Assembly (NCBI GenBank): GCA_029776205.1
Contig: JAKOTQ010000081.1
Coordinates: 1-64,000, forward strand
Origin: Bacillota bacterium
Lineage (GTDB): Bacteria > Bacillota > UBA4882 > UBA8346
Length of the DNA stretch: 64,000 bases
Direction of reading: 5' to 3'
Position numbers and translations under genes: made by a program. Position 1 is the first letter of the stretch. The number at the start of each line of letters is the position of its first letter. Below, piece after piece: positions 43,635 through 52,753 of the stretch. The notes under the pieces were generated by a model. That model made no database searches, was not told the DNA's origin, and worked only from the letters and a program-made list of their open reading frames with translations.

Positions 43635-44198
43635 TCACTGCTCCATCTGTTTCGCTAAAAAACCGGCCGCCGTCTCCGTCACTTTCACTTCCAAATCACC
43701 CATGACCACATTGGGTTCCTTAGAACAAAGAATTACTGCACCAATGGGGTCCCCTTCTGCGATAATCGGTGCGATGACTTGCGCTGTAAATTTACATTGA
43801 CCTTCCTCTTCGACAACAGGGCATGCCTCGCAATATTTATGATCGCCAGGTTTGGGGATTAACACTACTTTTCGATCTTCAATCGCTTTTTCAACTGCCT
43901 TGGAGATAGGTTTATCCAGGAACTCCTTTTTCGGGGCTCCTGCAACTGCAATCACCATATCCCTATCCGTAATTAAAGCGATATGTCCGGTCGACTCGTA
44001 GAGAGAATCGGCGTACTCTTTAGCGAAATCACCCAATTCACCGATGGGAGAATATTTCTTTAAAATTACTTCTCCTTCACGGTCCACAAAGATCTCTAAC
44101 GGGTCGCCTTCTCGGATTCGCAGTGTTCTACGAATCTCTTTGGGGATGACCACTCGGCCAAGATCATCGATCCGCCGAACAATTCCAGTCGCTTTCAT
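43635..44198 (-). CDS. spoVT: Stage V sporulation protein T, forespore transcription regulator
   Basis: SpoVT fine-tunes SigG-dependent genes in the forespore. The 187-residue protein has an N-terminal AbrB-type swapped-hairpin DNA-binding domain (MKATGIVRRIDDLGRVVIPKE, then IRRTLRIREGDPLEIFV) and a C-terminal GAF-like domain (IALITDRDMVIAVAG, CEACPVVEEEGQC, GAVILCSKEPNVVMG). The architecture and length match Bacillus SpoVT. The ATG at 44198 follows AGGAGGGGAACAGGGG. Its candidate SigG promoter is at 44318-44348. Confidence 0.97.
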   Translation of the reverse strand: MKATGIVRRIDDLGRVVIPKEIRRTLRIREGDPLEIFVDREGEVILKKYSPIGELGDFAKEYADSLYESTGHIALITDRDMVIAVAGAPKKEFLDKPISKAVEKAIEDRKVVLIPKPGDHKYCEACPVVEEEGQCKFTAQVIAPIIAEGDPIGAVILCSKEPNVVMGDLEVKVTETAAGFLAKQMEQ

Positions 44199-44317
44199 CC
44201 CCTGTTCCCCTCCTTTTTTCTAAAACTTAACTTTTTTCGCTTCCATTGAGGTGCCAGAGACCCTGCCACCCGTACGACCCAGGTGAGTTGGAGTAAAACC
44301 CATTCTACCTTTAATGA

Positions 44318-44348
44318 TAGTATATAGTTACCTCTCCGTTTTTATTCG
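44318..44348 (-). promoter_or_regulatory. SigG-type promoter of spoVT
   Basis: The minus strand reads CGAATA-N18-TATACTA (44348 down to 44318), close to the SigG consensus (TGAATA / CATACTA with 17-18 bases between). It lies 120 bases before the spoVT start. In Bacillus spoVT is SigG-dependent. Confidence 0.75.
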
Positions 44349-44441
44349 TTTACCCGGTTTAGCTGTTGAACTATTACCATCAGTGGTCCTTCCTATCTTG
44401 CCCCTTTTTCCAAAATAAATACCAAAATAGGAAGTTGAACT

Positions 44442-47400
44442 TTAGATTTCTCCTGTCCCAGTTGCGGAAATGATAACCAATGTATCCAAAATCATCTGTA
44501 GCAGCTCTCCGTCTTTTCCGGAAGATCTCCATTTGAAAACCGGAGGCCGGCCCGGCTGGTAACGGAAACCGCTCCGATACTTCTGCAAGACCTGCAATAC
44601 TTTCTCATAATCCACCACTAAACCCTGGTGCAGTTTACCAATATATTCTTGCCGTTCTTTCGTAATGCTCGCAATCCCGGCGATTTTCGCCATTAATTTG
44701 ATTTTAGCCAGATAAATCAGATTGAGTACCGATTGGGGCGGATCCCCGAACCGATCCGTTAATTCATCCATAATGGCTTCTGCCGCTTCATTGGATTGAA
44801 TGACAGCCATCTTTTTATAAATTTCTACTTTTTGTTTATGATCGCTGATGTAGCCGGAAGGAATATACGCATCTACCGGAATTTCCACGACTGGTTCCGG
44901 TAATTCCGGAACCACTTCTCCCTTCTTCTCCCGGATCGCTTCCTCCAGTAAACGGCAATACATTTCAAAACCGACGGCCCCGATTTGCCCGTGCTGTTCC
45001 GGGCCTAGCAAATTACCGGCTCCCCGAATCTCCAGATCCCGCATGGCAATTTTAAAACCGGAACCCAATTCGGTAAACTCTCGAATCGCAGCCAAACGCT
45101 TTTCGGCATTTTCGCTGAGAACCTTGTCTTTACGATAGCAGAAATACGCATGAGCGATTCGATGACTTCGGCCAACCCTTCCGCGTAATTGATAAAGTTG
45201 CGCCAGGCCAAACCGGTCGGCATCATAAACGATCAACGTATTGACATTGGGTATATCCAACCCTGTCTCGATAATCGTCGTACACAGTAATATATCCGCT
45301 TCTCCATCATAAAAGTCCAGCATCACCCGTTCTAATTGCTCCTCATCCATCTGCCCGTGACCGATCATAATACGGGCTTTAGGAATCAAACTTTGCAAGT
45401 GGGAGGCCATTCGCTCAATGCTTTCCACCCGATTATATACGAAATATACCTGTCCATTTCGATCTAACTCCCGCTGAATGGCTTCTCTGATCACCTCGTC
45501 ATTATATTCCAGAACATGGGTACGAATGGGGAACCGACCTTGGGGAGCCGTTTCGATAATACTCATATCCCGTACACCAGCCAGCGACATATGCAGCGTC
45601 CGGGGAATGGGCGTCGCTGTCAACGTCAACACATCAATATTTTTCCGGATTTCCTTGATTTTTTCCTTATGGGTCACGCCAAAACGCTGCTCTTCATCGA
45701 TAATTAACAATCCCAGATTCTTAAAATGGACATCAGAAGATAGCATCCGATGGGTACCGATTAAAATATCCACTTTTCCGTCTAAAACGCCAGCGACTAC
45801 CGCAGCCTGTTCTTTCGGCGACTGAAAACGGCTGAGCACTTTGATGGTAACTGGGAAACCGGCAAAACGTTCTGTAAATGTCAAAAAATGCTGCTGTGCT
45901 AAAATAGTGGTCGGAACTAACACAGCTACCTGTTTTCCGTCCATCACCGCTTTGAAGGCAGCCCGCATGGCTACTTCCGTCTTTCCATAACCGACATCGC
46001 CGCAGAGCAGGCGATCCATGGGTTTGCTGCTTTCCATGTCTTTTTTAATCTCGGCAATCGCCCGCAGCTGATCCGGAGTCTCCTCGTAATAAAAAGCTTC
46101 TTCAAACTCATGCTGCCAAACGGTATCGGGGCTGAAGGCATAACCCGGCGTAATCTCCCGTTGGGCATATAATTCCAAAAGGCCTTCCGCCATATCACGG
46201 ATGGATTCTTTCACCCGATTTTTCACCTTTTGCCAGTCGGAACCGCCCAATTTATTCAATTTCGGCGCATGGTCTTCCACACCGATATATTTCTGCAATA
46301 AGTTAACCTGATCCGTCGGTACAAACAACCGGTCTTCCCCGGCATATTCGATCTTCAGGTAATCTCGATGGCCTCCGGCGATCTCCAGCGTTTCCAGTCC
46401 GGCAAACCGTCCGATACCATGGTTAACGTGGACCACATAATCCCCGATTTTCAAATCGGTAAAGGAATGAATCTTAGCCCCTTCCTGGCGGAAACGGGAG
46501 GGGTACCGTTTTTTCTGCCGCCCGTAAAGTTCAACCTCACTTAAAAGCACTAACTTTTGATCAGGCCATTCAAAGCCAGTCTCCAAGTCAGCCACTTGAA
46601 TCCGGACCGTCCGGGGTAAAAGATCGCCTTCATTTTCCGGGGTTATTAACGATGAGGTTATCCCCTGTTCCCGCAGAACCTCTTTGAGCCGGCGGGCTTT
46701 ATCCAATGTTGTAACAGTCAGAATAAACGTATGGTTGGATTTCAAACGGCGGGAAATCTCATTGGCCAATTGTTCCGTCTTGCTGTGAAACGAAGGTGGC
46801 GTCCTGAAAGGTAAAGTTATGACTTCCTCAACAACATAGCCTTTCGGATTATTGGCAAGGAGCGACATGGCCCAAGGTTTTCGTTTTAAGATCTCCCGTT
46901 CCAAAGTATCAAAGGCAAAAAATGCCTCTTCTTCCTTGGGAAGAATGACCCCTTTTTCAAGAAAATTTCCTAAAATGCCAGCTCGTTCTTCTTCCAATGA
47001 ACGGTATACATCTCTCCCCCGCACCGGCTCATCGAGGATAATCCGGGCTTTCGGTTGGTAATCAAGCAATGATACCAGCCGCGGAGCAACCCAGGGTAAA
47101 AACTGATCCGCCCCCGGCAGCTGATGACCTTCACTAAGCCGATCCAAAGCCTCATTGATTCGGTTCTGTAATGATTCTGCCTCCATCACCCGGCCCAGAT
47201 CCTCCAGTCGTTTAACTTGGCTCGCCAAAGCACTTGCAATAGTCTCTTTTTGTTGCAAAAAATCTTCACGACGCCATAATCCTTCCCTGGCGGGTAAAAT
47301 TCGAACATCTTTCAGATTTTCCGATGAAACCTGAGTTTCAACACTAAAGGTGCGAATCGAGTCCACTTCATCTCCGAAAAACTCTATCCGCACCGGATGC

Positions 47401-47960
47401 TCCCGATCCAATGGAAAAATATCGACAATATCGCCTCTACGACTAAATTGTCCCATGGCCTGAACTAAATCCACCCGTTCATAGCCCATGAGAACAAACT
47501 GTTCCAGTAAGTTCTCCAAAGGATATTCTTCGCCCAATTTTAAAGTCACGGTAAAATCCTGCAAGGTTTCCGGTGGAACCAGACGACGTTGCATTGCTTC
47601 CCACGATGTAACAACCACCAACGTGTTCGAATATAACATTCGTCCTAATGTTTCAACGCGCTGAGCTGTAATCTCCGGTTCAAAGGCTTCTTCATGAGGA
47701 AACAACTCGTTGGCCGGAAAATAAGCCACCTGTTCCGGCCCTAATAAACTTTCCAGGTCCGTCGCCAACCGAAAAGCCTGCGTATCATTGAAACTGATCA
47801 CGATGATTGACCCCGGGTGCTCTATCATCAACCCGGCGATAATCATGCTTTTTTGACTCCCGTTAACTCCGGTCACCAAATCTTGTTTTCCACCGGCAAA
47901 ACGAGTACTCATCATCTTAAAATCAGGATGAATAATAATTTTCTCCAAGACCTTTTTCAT
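44442..47960 (-). CDS. mfd: Transcription-repair coupling factor
   Basis: Mfd removes RNA polymerase stalled at DNA damage and recruits UvrA. The 1172-residue product has the UvrB-like N-terminal module (GSQKSMIIAGLMIEHPGSI, RGDIVDIFPLDREHPVRIEFFGDEVDSI), the RNA-polymerase-interacting domain (GDYVVHVNHGIGRFAGLETL near 500), a helicase core (RLLCGDVGYGKTEVAMRAAFKAV, DEEQRFGV, TATPIPRTLHMSL, QLRGRVGRSHRIAHAYF) and the C-terminal autoinhibitory TRCF domain (YIPSGYISDHKQKVEIYKKM). GGAGG precedes the ATG at 47960; the frame extends upstream to 47996 without a ribosome site. Order pth-(small gene)-mfd-spoVT is that of Bacillus near oriC. Confidence 0.97.
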   Translation of the reverse strand: MKKVLEKIIIHPDFKMMSTRFAGGKQDLVTGVNGSQKSMIIAGLMIEHPGSIIVISFNDTQAFRLATDLESLLGPEQVAYFPANELFPHEEAFEPEITAQRVETLGRMLYSNTLVVVTSWEAMQRRLVPPETLQDFTVTLKLGEEYPLENLLEQFVLMGYERVDLVQAMGQFSRRGDIVDIFPLDREHPVRIEFFGDEVDSIRTFSVETQVSSENLKDVRILPAREGLWRREDFLQQKETIASALASQVKRLEDLGRVMEAESLQNRINEALDRLSEGHQLPGADQFLPWVAPRLVSLLDYQPKARIILDEPVRGRDVYRSLEEERAGILGNFLEKGVILPKEEEAFFAFDTLEREILKRKPWAMSLLANNPKGYVVEEVITLPFRTPPSFHSKTEQLANEISRRLKSNHTFILTVTTLDKARRLKEVLREQGITSSLITPENEGDLLPRTVRIQVADLETGFEWPDQKLVLLSEVELYGRQKKRYPSRFRQEGAKIHSFTDLKIGDYVVHVNHGIGRFAGLETLEIAGGHRDYLKIEYAGEDRLFVPTDQVNLLQKYIGVEDHAPKLNKLGGSDWQKVKNRVKESIRDMAEGLLELYAQREITPGYAFSPDTVWQHEFEEAFYYEETPDQLRAIAEIKKDMESSKPMDRLLCGDVGYGKTEVAMRAAFKAVMDGKQVAVLVPTTILAQQHFLTFTERFAGFPVTIKVLSRFQSPKEQAAVVAGVLDGKVDILIGTHRMLSSDVHFKNLGLLIIDEEQRFGVTHKEKIKEIRKNIDVLTLTATPIPRTLHMSLAGVRDMSIIETAPQGRFPIRTHVLEYNDEVIREAIQRELDRNGQVYFVYNRVESIERMASHLQSLIPKARIMIGHGQMDEEQLERVMLDFYDGEADILLCTTIIETGLDIPNVNTLIVYDADRFGLAQLYQLRGRVGRSHRIAHAYFCYRKDKVLSENAEKRLAAIREFTELGSGFKIAMRDLEIRGAGNLLGPEQHGQIGAVGFEMYCRLLEEAIREKKGEVVPELPEPVVEIPVDAYIPSGYISDHKQKVEIYKKMAVIQSNEAAEAIMDELTDRFGDPPQSVLNLIYLAKIKLMAKIAGIASITKERQEYIGKLHQGLVVDYEKVLQVLQKYRSGFRYQPGRPPVFKWRSSGKDGELLQMILDTLVIISATGTGEI

Positions 47961-48058
47961 GATTCCTCCGGCTGTAAACGCCAATAAGCCGTCCAAACGG
48001 ATGAACCCTGTGACACCCGCATGGATCGACCTGGCGAAAAAAATCTCTATTAAATTCT

Positions 48059-48457
48059 CTATGATTTATTGTATTCTGATATACCGCTGACAATCACATT
48101 GTTCCAGATTAAATGAAACATCACTGCAACACTTAATCCAAGCCCGTTACGCCCGGTAATCAGATATCCCGCACCGAATCCCGTATGTATCGCAATACCT
48201 GCAAAAAATATCACAATACCAGGCCGGGTATTAATGAATAAAGCTTCGTACAAACCCTCTCCCAGACCAAAAAGAGCACTCACCCCAAAAGGATCCAAAT
48301 GTAACAACCAAGCGATACAATATTTAATACACTCTTCCCCTAAAGGGGTTAAAAAACCGGTACGAACCCGCTCCTTCAAGCCGGTTCTTCGTAAAATCCG
48401 ATTCCAAATATATGCGATTACCGGTCCTGCTACCGCAGCCAATACCCATTTCATCAC
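48059..48457 (-). CDS. Mini PrsW-like intramembrane protease
   Basis: This 132-residue, mostly hydrophobic protein has about four membrane segments and the motif set of the PrsW/CAAX (glutamic) intramembrane protease clan: TPLGEECIKY (Glu41, Glu42), ALFGLGEGLYEAL (Glu67), IHTGFGAGY (His91) and MFHLIWNN (His115, Asn119). It is shorter than PrsW (about 220 residues), as if reduced to the catalytic core. It is placed between pth and mfd where Bacillus has the anti-sigma gene fin (yabK), so it may be a lineage-specific insertion. The start GTG/ATG pair at 48457/48454 is not settled. Substrate unknown. Confidence 0.65.
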   Translation of the reverse strand: MMKWVLAAVAGPVIAYIWNRILRRTGLKERVRTGFLTPLGEECIKYCIAWLLHLDPFGVSALFGLGEGLYEALFINTRPGIVIFFAGIAIHTGFGAGYLITGRNGLGLSVAVMFHLIWNNVIVSGISEYNKS

Positions 48458-48483
48458 CCATAGGATAGCCAGGATTCTTTAAA

Positions 48484-49083
48484 TTATTCTCTGGACAGCC
48501 CCGACTTTTTTGGTGAAATGTTATAGTGATTCATAGTATAATCGGCACCTTTGTCAACAAACGCAATACATGCTTCGGCCGCTTTTAAAATGCTCTCTTC
48601 GAAAACCTTCTTATCCACTCCAGAAAACCCGCTCAACACATAATCGCTTACTTCCATCCCTTCAGGTGGTCTACCAATCCCGATCCGTAAGCGGGCGACC
48701 CGATCGGTGCCTAGATGTTGGATGATCGAAGCCAAGCCCCGATGCCCTCCGGCACTGCCTTCCAGCCGAAACCGTAAGGCGCCTAACGGCAAATCCATCT
48801 CATCATAAACCACGATCACCCGTTCCAAGGGTATTTTAAAATAATCCAGCAAGGGTCGGACCGCTTCTCCGCTTAAATTCATATAGGTTTGCGGTTTGAC
48901 CAGAACCAAAGGATTACCATTCCATTGGGTTTTAGCATACAAGCTCCGAAAATCATTTTTTAAAGATGTAACCCCCATCTTTTCCAATAACCGGTCAACG
49001 GTTAAAAACCCGGCATTATGCCGGGTTTGGCTATATTGGACTCCGGGATTCCCTAATCCAACAATGCAATACAATCTATTCAC
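48484..49083 (-). CDS. pth: Peptidyl-tRNA hydrolase
   Basis: Pth frees tRNA from peptidyl-tRNA that drops off ribosomes. Family motifs are present: CIVGLGNPGVQYSQTRHNAGF with His-containing catalytic segment near residues 8-25, VLVKPQTYMNLSGEAV near 60-75, VVYDEMDLPLGALRFR with the catalytic Asp, and GSAGGHRGLASI. I start it at the GTG at 49083, which gives the usual 6-residue lead before VGLGNPG; a TTG at 49110 is an alternative, with no better ribosome site. The tail (NISPKKSGLSRE) is basic and short. It follows glmU closely. Confidence 0.94.
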   Translation of the reverse strand: MNRLYCIVGLGNPGVQYSQTRHNAGFLTVDRLLEKMGVTSLKNDFRSLYAKTQWNGNPLVLVKPQTYMNLSGEAVRPLLDYFKIPLERVIVVYDEMDLPLGALRFRLEGSAGGHRGLASIIQHLGTDRVARLRIGIGRPPEGMEVSDYVLSGFSGVDKKVFEESILKAAEACIAFVDKGADYTMNHYNISPKKSGLSRE

Positions 49084-49114
49084 CCCAACGATATTAACGT
49101 TTATGATCAATCGC

Positions 49115-50500
49115 TTAATTGTCGGTTTTTTTCAGGCGTTCTTTCGGAGAACACCAATTCGTCTTTACCTCCTGCCGACTGCGGGCTACCGCCAACGCTC
49201 CATCCGGAACCTCTTTGGTAATCGTCGAACCGGCAGCAACAGTCGCTCCGGCTCCCACTGTTACCGGGGCCACTAAATTGGCATTACTGCCTATAAACGC
49301 ATTGTCTTTGATGATGGTCCGGTGTTTGTTCACACCGTCATAATTACAAGTGATCGTTCCGGCTCCAATGTTTACATTAGCTCCAACCTCAGCATCGCCT
49401 AAATATGTTAAATGCGGCACTTTGCTTCCGGTAGCAATGCGGCAGTTTTTCACTTCGACAAAGTCCCCAAATTTCACTGAAGCCTCACTGACCGTCCCAG
49501 GACGAATATAAGCATACGGGCCAATGTGATTATCAGATCCTATGGTTGCCCCCATAATTTGACTGAATTGAATTTCAGTCCCATTCCCAATAGTTGAATC
49601 CACAATACGGGTATAAGGCCCGATCACACAATCTTCCCCAATCACCGTTTTCCCGTTTAGAAAAGTCCCCGGATAAATCGTTGTATCCCGGCCGATGGTA
49701 ACCTGGGAACCGATATATGTAGATTCCGGATCAATAATAGTCACACCTTCAAGCATCCACTTCCGGTTAATTTGTTGCCTTAAATATGCTTCTGTTTGAG
49801 CCAGCTGCACCCGATCATTGGGGCCCATAATTTCTTCGGTTCCGTCAGTGACCACCCCGGTTACCTTCAATCCGTCTTCGACTAAAATTTTGATGACATC
49901 CGTCAAATAATATTCTCCCTGGGCATTCACAGGAGTAATCCGATCCAGCGCTTTAAGTAACGGCTCCGCTTCAAATACATAAATCCCGGTATTCACTTCG
50001 CATATCAATTTTTGGTCCGGTGTGGCATCTTTGGCTTCCACGATCCCACAGACATTGCCCAGGGTATCCCGGATAATTCGGCCATAACCCCCCGGTTCAT
50101 CGAGCCGTGCGACAAGCACTGCTGCTGCAGCCCCGTTTTCACGCCGCGCCTCAATCAAGGCGGTTAATGTTTCCACACTTAATAACGGCGTATCTCCGTA
50201 TAAAATCAATACATCACCATCAAACCCAGCCAAATACTCTTTGGCCATCATCACCGCATGGCCAGTCCCCAACTGCTCCCGTTGCCAAACATATTCTACC
50301 CGGTCACCCAGTGTCTCAACAACCTGATCACCGCCAAAACCGACCACAACCAATATTGGATCCGAACCAGCCGCTTCAGCCGCCTCCACCACATATTCCA
50401 CCATCGGTTTGCCCAACAACTCCTGAAGAACTTTAGGTTTTTTCGACTTCATACGGGTTCCTTGTCCGGCTGCCAGAATAATCGAAGCACAACGAGCCAT
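49115..50500 (-). CDS. glmU: Bifunctional UDP-GlcNAc pyrophosphorylase/GlcN-1-P acetyltransferase
   Basis: GlmU makes UDP-GlcNAc for peptidoglycan and glycans. The 461-residue protein starts with the nucleotidyltransferase loop LAAGQGTRMKSKKPKVLQEL (10-29), YGDTPLLSVETL near 103 and EVNTGIYVFEAEPLLKAL, then has a left-handed beta-helix acetyltransferase half (TIGRDTTIYPGTFLNG, GPYAYIRPGTVSEASVKFGD, LGDAEVGANVNIGAGTITCN, APVTVGAGATVAAGSTIT). ATG at 50500 follows GGGGGAACAGGA. It is transcribed from the spoVG side and upstream of pth; the prs and ctc genes that sit between glmU and pth in Bacillus are absent here. Confidence 0.97.
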   Translation of the reverse strand: MARCASIILAAGQGTRMKSKKPKVLQELLGKPMVEYVVEAAEAAGSDPILVVVGFGGDQVVETLGDRVEYVWQREQLGTGHAVMMAKEYLAGFDGDVLILYGDTPLLSVETLTALIEARRENGAAAAVLVARLDEPGGYGRIIRDTLGNVCGIVEAKDATPDQKLICEVNTGIYVFEAEPLLKALDRITPVNAQGEYYLTDVIKILVEDGLKVTGVVTDGTEEIMGPNDRVQLAQTEAYLRQQINRKWMLEGVTIIDPESTYIGSQVTIGRDTTIYPGTFLNGKTVIGEDCVIGPYTRIVDSTIGNGTEIQFSQIMGATIGSDNHIGPYAYIRPGTVSEASVKFGDFVEVKNCRIATGSKVPHLTYLGDAEVGANVNIGAGTITCNYDGVNKHRTIIKDNAFIGSNANLVAPVTVGAGATVAAGSTITKEVPDGALAVARSRQEVKTNWCSPKERLKKTDN

Positions 50501-50620
50501 TCCTGTTCCCCCTAAATTCAGATATTATATTTTACTTCGTTCGTTTTAATTGTGTCATCGATAATTTATCCCCAATCAAATTCGTTAACCAGCCATCAGT
50601 TCCTGCCGAATGAAAGAAAT

Positions 50621-50649
50621 AAAAAAAAGAACCCTTTAAAAGAGTTCTT
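50621..50649 (-). terminator. Intrinsic terminator after tRNA-Gln
   Basis: AAGAACTC and GGGTTCTT pair (with one G-U) around seven bases and are followed on the minus strand by an eight-base T/A-rich run (TTTTTTTT). It lies 14 bases past the tRNA CCA end. Confidence 0.82.
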
Positions 50650-50662
50650 CCGTTACTAAAAA

Positions 50663-50738
50663 TGGCTGGGGCGGCTGGACTCGAACCAACGAATGCGGGA
50701 GTCAAAGTCCCGTGCCTTACCGACTTGGCGACGCCCCA
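50663..50738 (-). tRNA. tRNA-Gln(TTG)
   Basis: A full cloverleaf can be drawn: acceptor TGGGGCG/CGCCCCA, anticodon stem CGGGA/TCCCG with loop CTTTGAC giving anticodon TTG, T arm with GGTTCGAACC. Discriminator G and the terminal CCA are encoded. Length is 76 bases. Confidence 0.97.
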
Positions 50739-50823
50739 ACGAATGCAAAAATTAGTATACCAGTGAATCTTCAAAATGTCAACAGGTTAATAAGCGGTTA
50801 TTATAAGAAATGTAAATAAAAAT

Positions 50824-50846
50824 TGCCAACTTTGGCAAAGTTGGCA
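50824..50846 (-). terminator. Intrinsic terminator of spoVG
   Basis: TGCCAACTTTG pairs perfectly with its complement; the minus-strand continuation is AATTTTTATTT. It lies 33 bases past the spoVG stop. Confidence 0.85.
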
Positions 50847-50878
50847 CCATATGTCGAATACGTAAACACATTTTCAAT

Positions 50879-51133
50879 TTAAGCAGTCGTCTCATATTCT
50901 CTGAGAATAGCGGACTGAATCAATTCACGGGCTTCAGGGGTAATCGGATGAGCGATATCCCTAAACTCACCGTCTGGAGTTTTTCGACTCGGCATCGCTA
51001 CAAATAACCCGTTTTGTCCCTCAATGACCCGAATGTCTCTGACCACAAATGCATCATCAATGGTAATGGATGCAATGGCCTTCATCTTCCCATCCGTATT
51101 CACTTTTCTCAGGCGTACATCAGTGATGTTCAT
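50879..51133 (-). CDS. spoVG: Sporulation regulator SpoVG
   Basis: SpoVG is a small DNA/RNA-binding regulator of sporulation, capsule and gene expression. The 84-residue protein shows the whole family sequence: [20 protein letters not shown], then [40 protein letters not shown] and [25 protein letters not shown] before the ATG at 51133 is the ribosome site. The gene is preceded by a SigH-type promoter at 51198-51224 and followed by a terminator, so it is a single transcript, as in Bacillus. Confidence 0.97.
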   Translation of the reverse strand: MNITDVRLRKVNTDGKMKAIASITIDDAFVVRDIRVIEGQNGLFVAMPSRKTPDGEFRDIAHPITPEARELIQSAILREYETTA

Positions 51134-51197
51134 AACCCACTCACCTTTCCATTCTTCTGTTATTGTTTTTGGGATATCTCTATTAAGAACATATATA

Positions 51198-51224
51198 CAA
51201 TTCCATATTAATTTGCTAAATCCT
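51198..51224 (-). promoter_or_regulatory. SigH-type promoter of spoVG
   Basis: The minus strand (51224 to 51198) reads AGGATTT-N13-GGAATTG, matching SigH promoters (AGGAWWW / RNNGAAT), the form also known from Bacillus spoVG. It ends 65 bases before the spoVG ATG. Confidence 0.85.
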
Positions 51225-51286
51225 TCTGTTAATATAAAATTTTTCCTAATTTTTTACTTTAAGGTAATCCGACCAGCTATTGCCCA

Positions 51287-52039
51287 TCAAATTTGGGCCA
51301 AAGCCTTCGTCGCTAACTCTAAATCGCTGGGTTTATCTACATCGATCCCTACCTCCGGATAGGGCGAAATGATTCCCACGGCTTTTAAACCAAGGGCTCG
51401 GGAAACCCGCTCTTCAACCTCTTTAATGGTGAGTAGGCCAAAAATAAACTTTATCAAATATTTCCATCCTAACAACGAACAAAGTTGTACCGGTTTTTTT
51501 CGTAACGCTGCCGCCTGCTTTAGTATATCGATGCGTTCCCGCACAATCTCCGGAGACAGTAAGACAATATTCCCTCCGGTAAAAACACCGTCCCGTAATT
51601 TTACATAAGTTCGTTGTACGCCAGGGTAACGGGCTTCGTTGTGATCCTTTGACACAAACGAATAACAAACATCGCCAGGGTTATCCTGACACCGGACTAA
51701 AAAGTCACGAATAGCCTCCGGAGTAATCAGGGGAATATCGGAGGTTACTGCCAGAACCGGATTTTTAGGTTGCAACAATTCCAAACCTTTGATAAGACTG
51801 TCGATCATTGAATCACCGGGATCCACCCGACACACCTTGCCGGTCATATACGGAAGCATCGTATCTGTGGCATAACCTACTACTGCAATCCGCTCTACTT
51901 CATCCATCTGATTTAAGGCTTCAAGAACATAAGCTACCATCGGTTTACCCGCAATTTCGATTTCAGCTTCATATGCTGCCGAACTGACCGCTCTCAGAGG
52001 ACCGTCATTTAAAGCCCCGGCCAATACGATGGCATCCAC
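51287..52039 (-). CDS. MobA/GlmU-like nucleotidyltransferase
   Basis: This 250-residue protein has an NTP-transferase fold: MDAIVLAGALNDGPL (a looser LAGG loop than usual), EIAGKPMVAYVLEALNQMDE near 30-49, AVTSDIPLITPEAIRDFL with the metal Asp near 100, and GIDVDKPSDLELATKAL at the end. A stretch LLGWKYLIKFIFGLLTIKEVEERVSRALGLKAV is typical of a Firmicute branch located between the ispE and spoVG genes. It activates an unknown sugar or molybdopterin-type substrate. Start is a GTG at 52039 following GGGGGAATTTAA, immediately after the GntR gene. Molybdenum cofactor genes are not nearby. Confidence 0.85.
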   Translation of the reverse strand: MDAIVLAGALNDGPLRAVSSAAYEAEIEIAGKPMVAYVLEALNQMDEVERIAVVGYATDTMLPYMTGKVCRVDPGDSMIDSLIKGLELLQPKNPVLAVTSDIPLITPEAIRDFLVRCQDNPGDVCYSFVSKDHNEARYPGVQRTYVKLRDGVFTGGNIVLLSPEIVRERIDILKQAAALRKKPVQLCSLLGWKYLIKFIFGLLTIKEVEERVSRALGLKAVGIISPYPEVGIDVDKPSDLELATKALAQI

Positions 52040-52735
52040 TTAAATTCCCCCATTTTCTTTATCCTGTTGAATCACACTCATCAAACTGTTTTCCGCATTT
52101 TCAATATGCTCCTGCGCAATGCGGCGGGCCTGTTCCTCATCCCGGCTGGAGATGGCCTCCACAATTTTTCGATGCTCTTCCAAAGCCGCTTTCATCCGGC
52201 CAGGATAAGACAATGATGTGGTACGGAATCGTTGAATCTGTTCCCGCAGATTATTGATAATCTGCGAGAGACGATTATTACGGCTGGCTTGATAAAGAAG
52301 TGTATGAAAATCCGTATCGGTCTGCACCACTTCTTCCAAATTTCCGGCTTCGATCTGCTCCGAGATGATCACTAAATACCGTTCGAGCCTTTCCAACTCT
52401 TCATCGGTGATCCGATCCGCTGCCAATTCAGCCGCCAATCCTTCCAAAGCCCGGCGGATTTCAAAGACATCGGCAATATCCCGCAGAGACAATCCAGCTA
52501 CATAAGCCCCTTTTCTCGGAATCATTTCCACTAAACCTTCCAGCTCCAATTTACGAATGGCTTCACGAACCGGAGTCCGGCTCACACCCATCTCTTCCGC
52601 AAGCTGGATTTCCATCATCCGTTCTCCCGGCCGAAGCTGCCCGCTGATGATAGCTTCCCGCAACGATTCAAATACCAATTCCCGGAGAGGTTTATAATTA
52701 TCAAGTTTGATCGGGACTAATGGTCGACGTTCCAT
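52040..52735 (-). CDS. GntR-family (FadR/FCD) transcriptional regulator
   Basis: This 231-residue protein is a GntR-type repressor with an N-terminal winged helix-turn-helix (LVFESLREAIISGQLRPGER, MGVSRTPVREAIRKLELEGLVEMIPRKGAYVAG) and an all-helical FCD domain (FEIRRALEGLAAELAADR near 90-108; DTDFHTLLYQASRNNRLSQII; HRKIVEAISSRDEEQARRIAQEHI), whose Asp and His residues normally bind a metal-coordinated acid ligand. It is followed without a gap by the nucleotidyltransferase gene and preceded by ispE. The ligand and targets cannot be told. In Bacillus this slot holds purR; this protein is unrelated. Confidence 0.93.
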   Translation of the reverse strand: MERRPLVPIKLDNYKPLRELVFESLREAIISGQLRPGERMMEIQLAEEMGVSRTPVREAIRKLELEGLVEMIPRKGAYVAGLSLRDIADVFEIRRALEGLAAELAADRITDEELERLERYLVIISEQIEAGNLEEVVQTDTDFHTLLYQASRNNRLSQIINNLREQIQRFRTTSLSYPGRMKAALEEHRKIVEAISSRDEEQARRIAQEHIENAENSLMSVIQQDKENGGI

Positions 52736-52753
52736 TTTAACTCACTCCATTCA

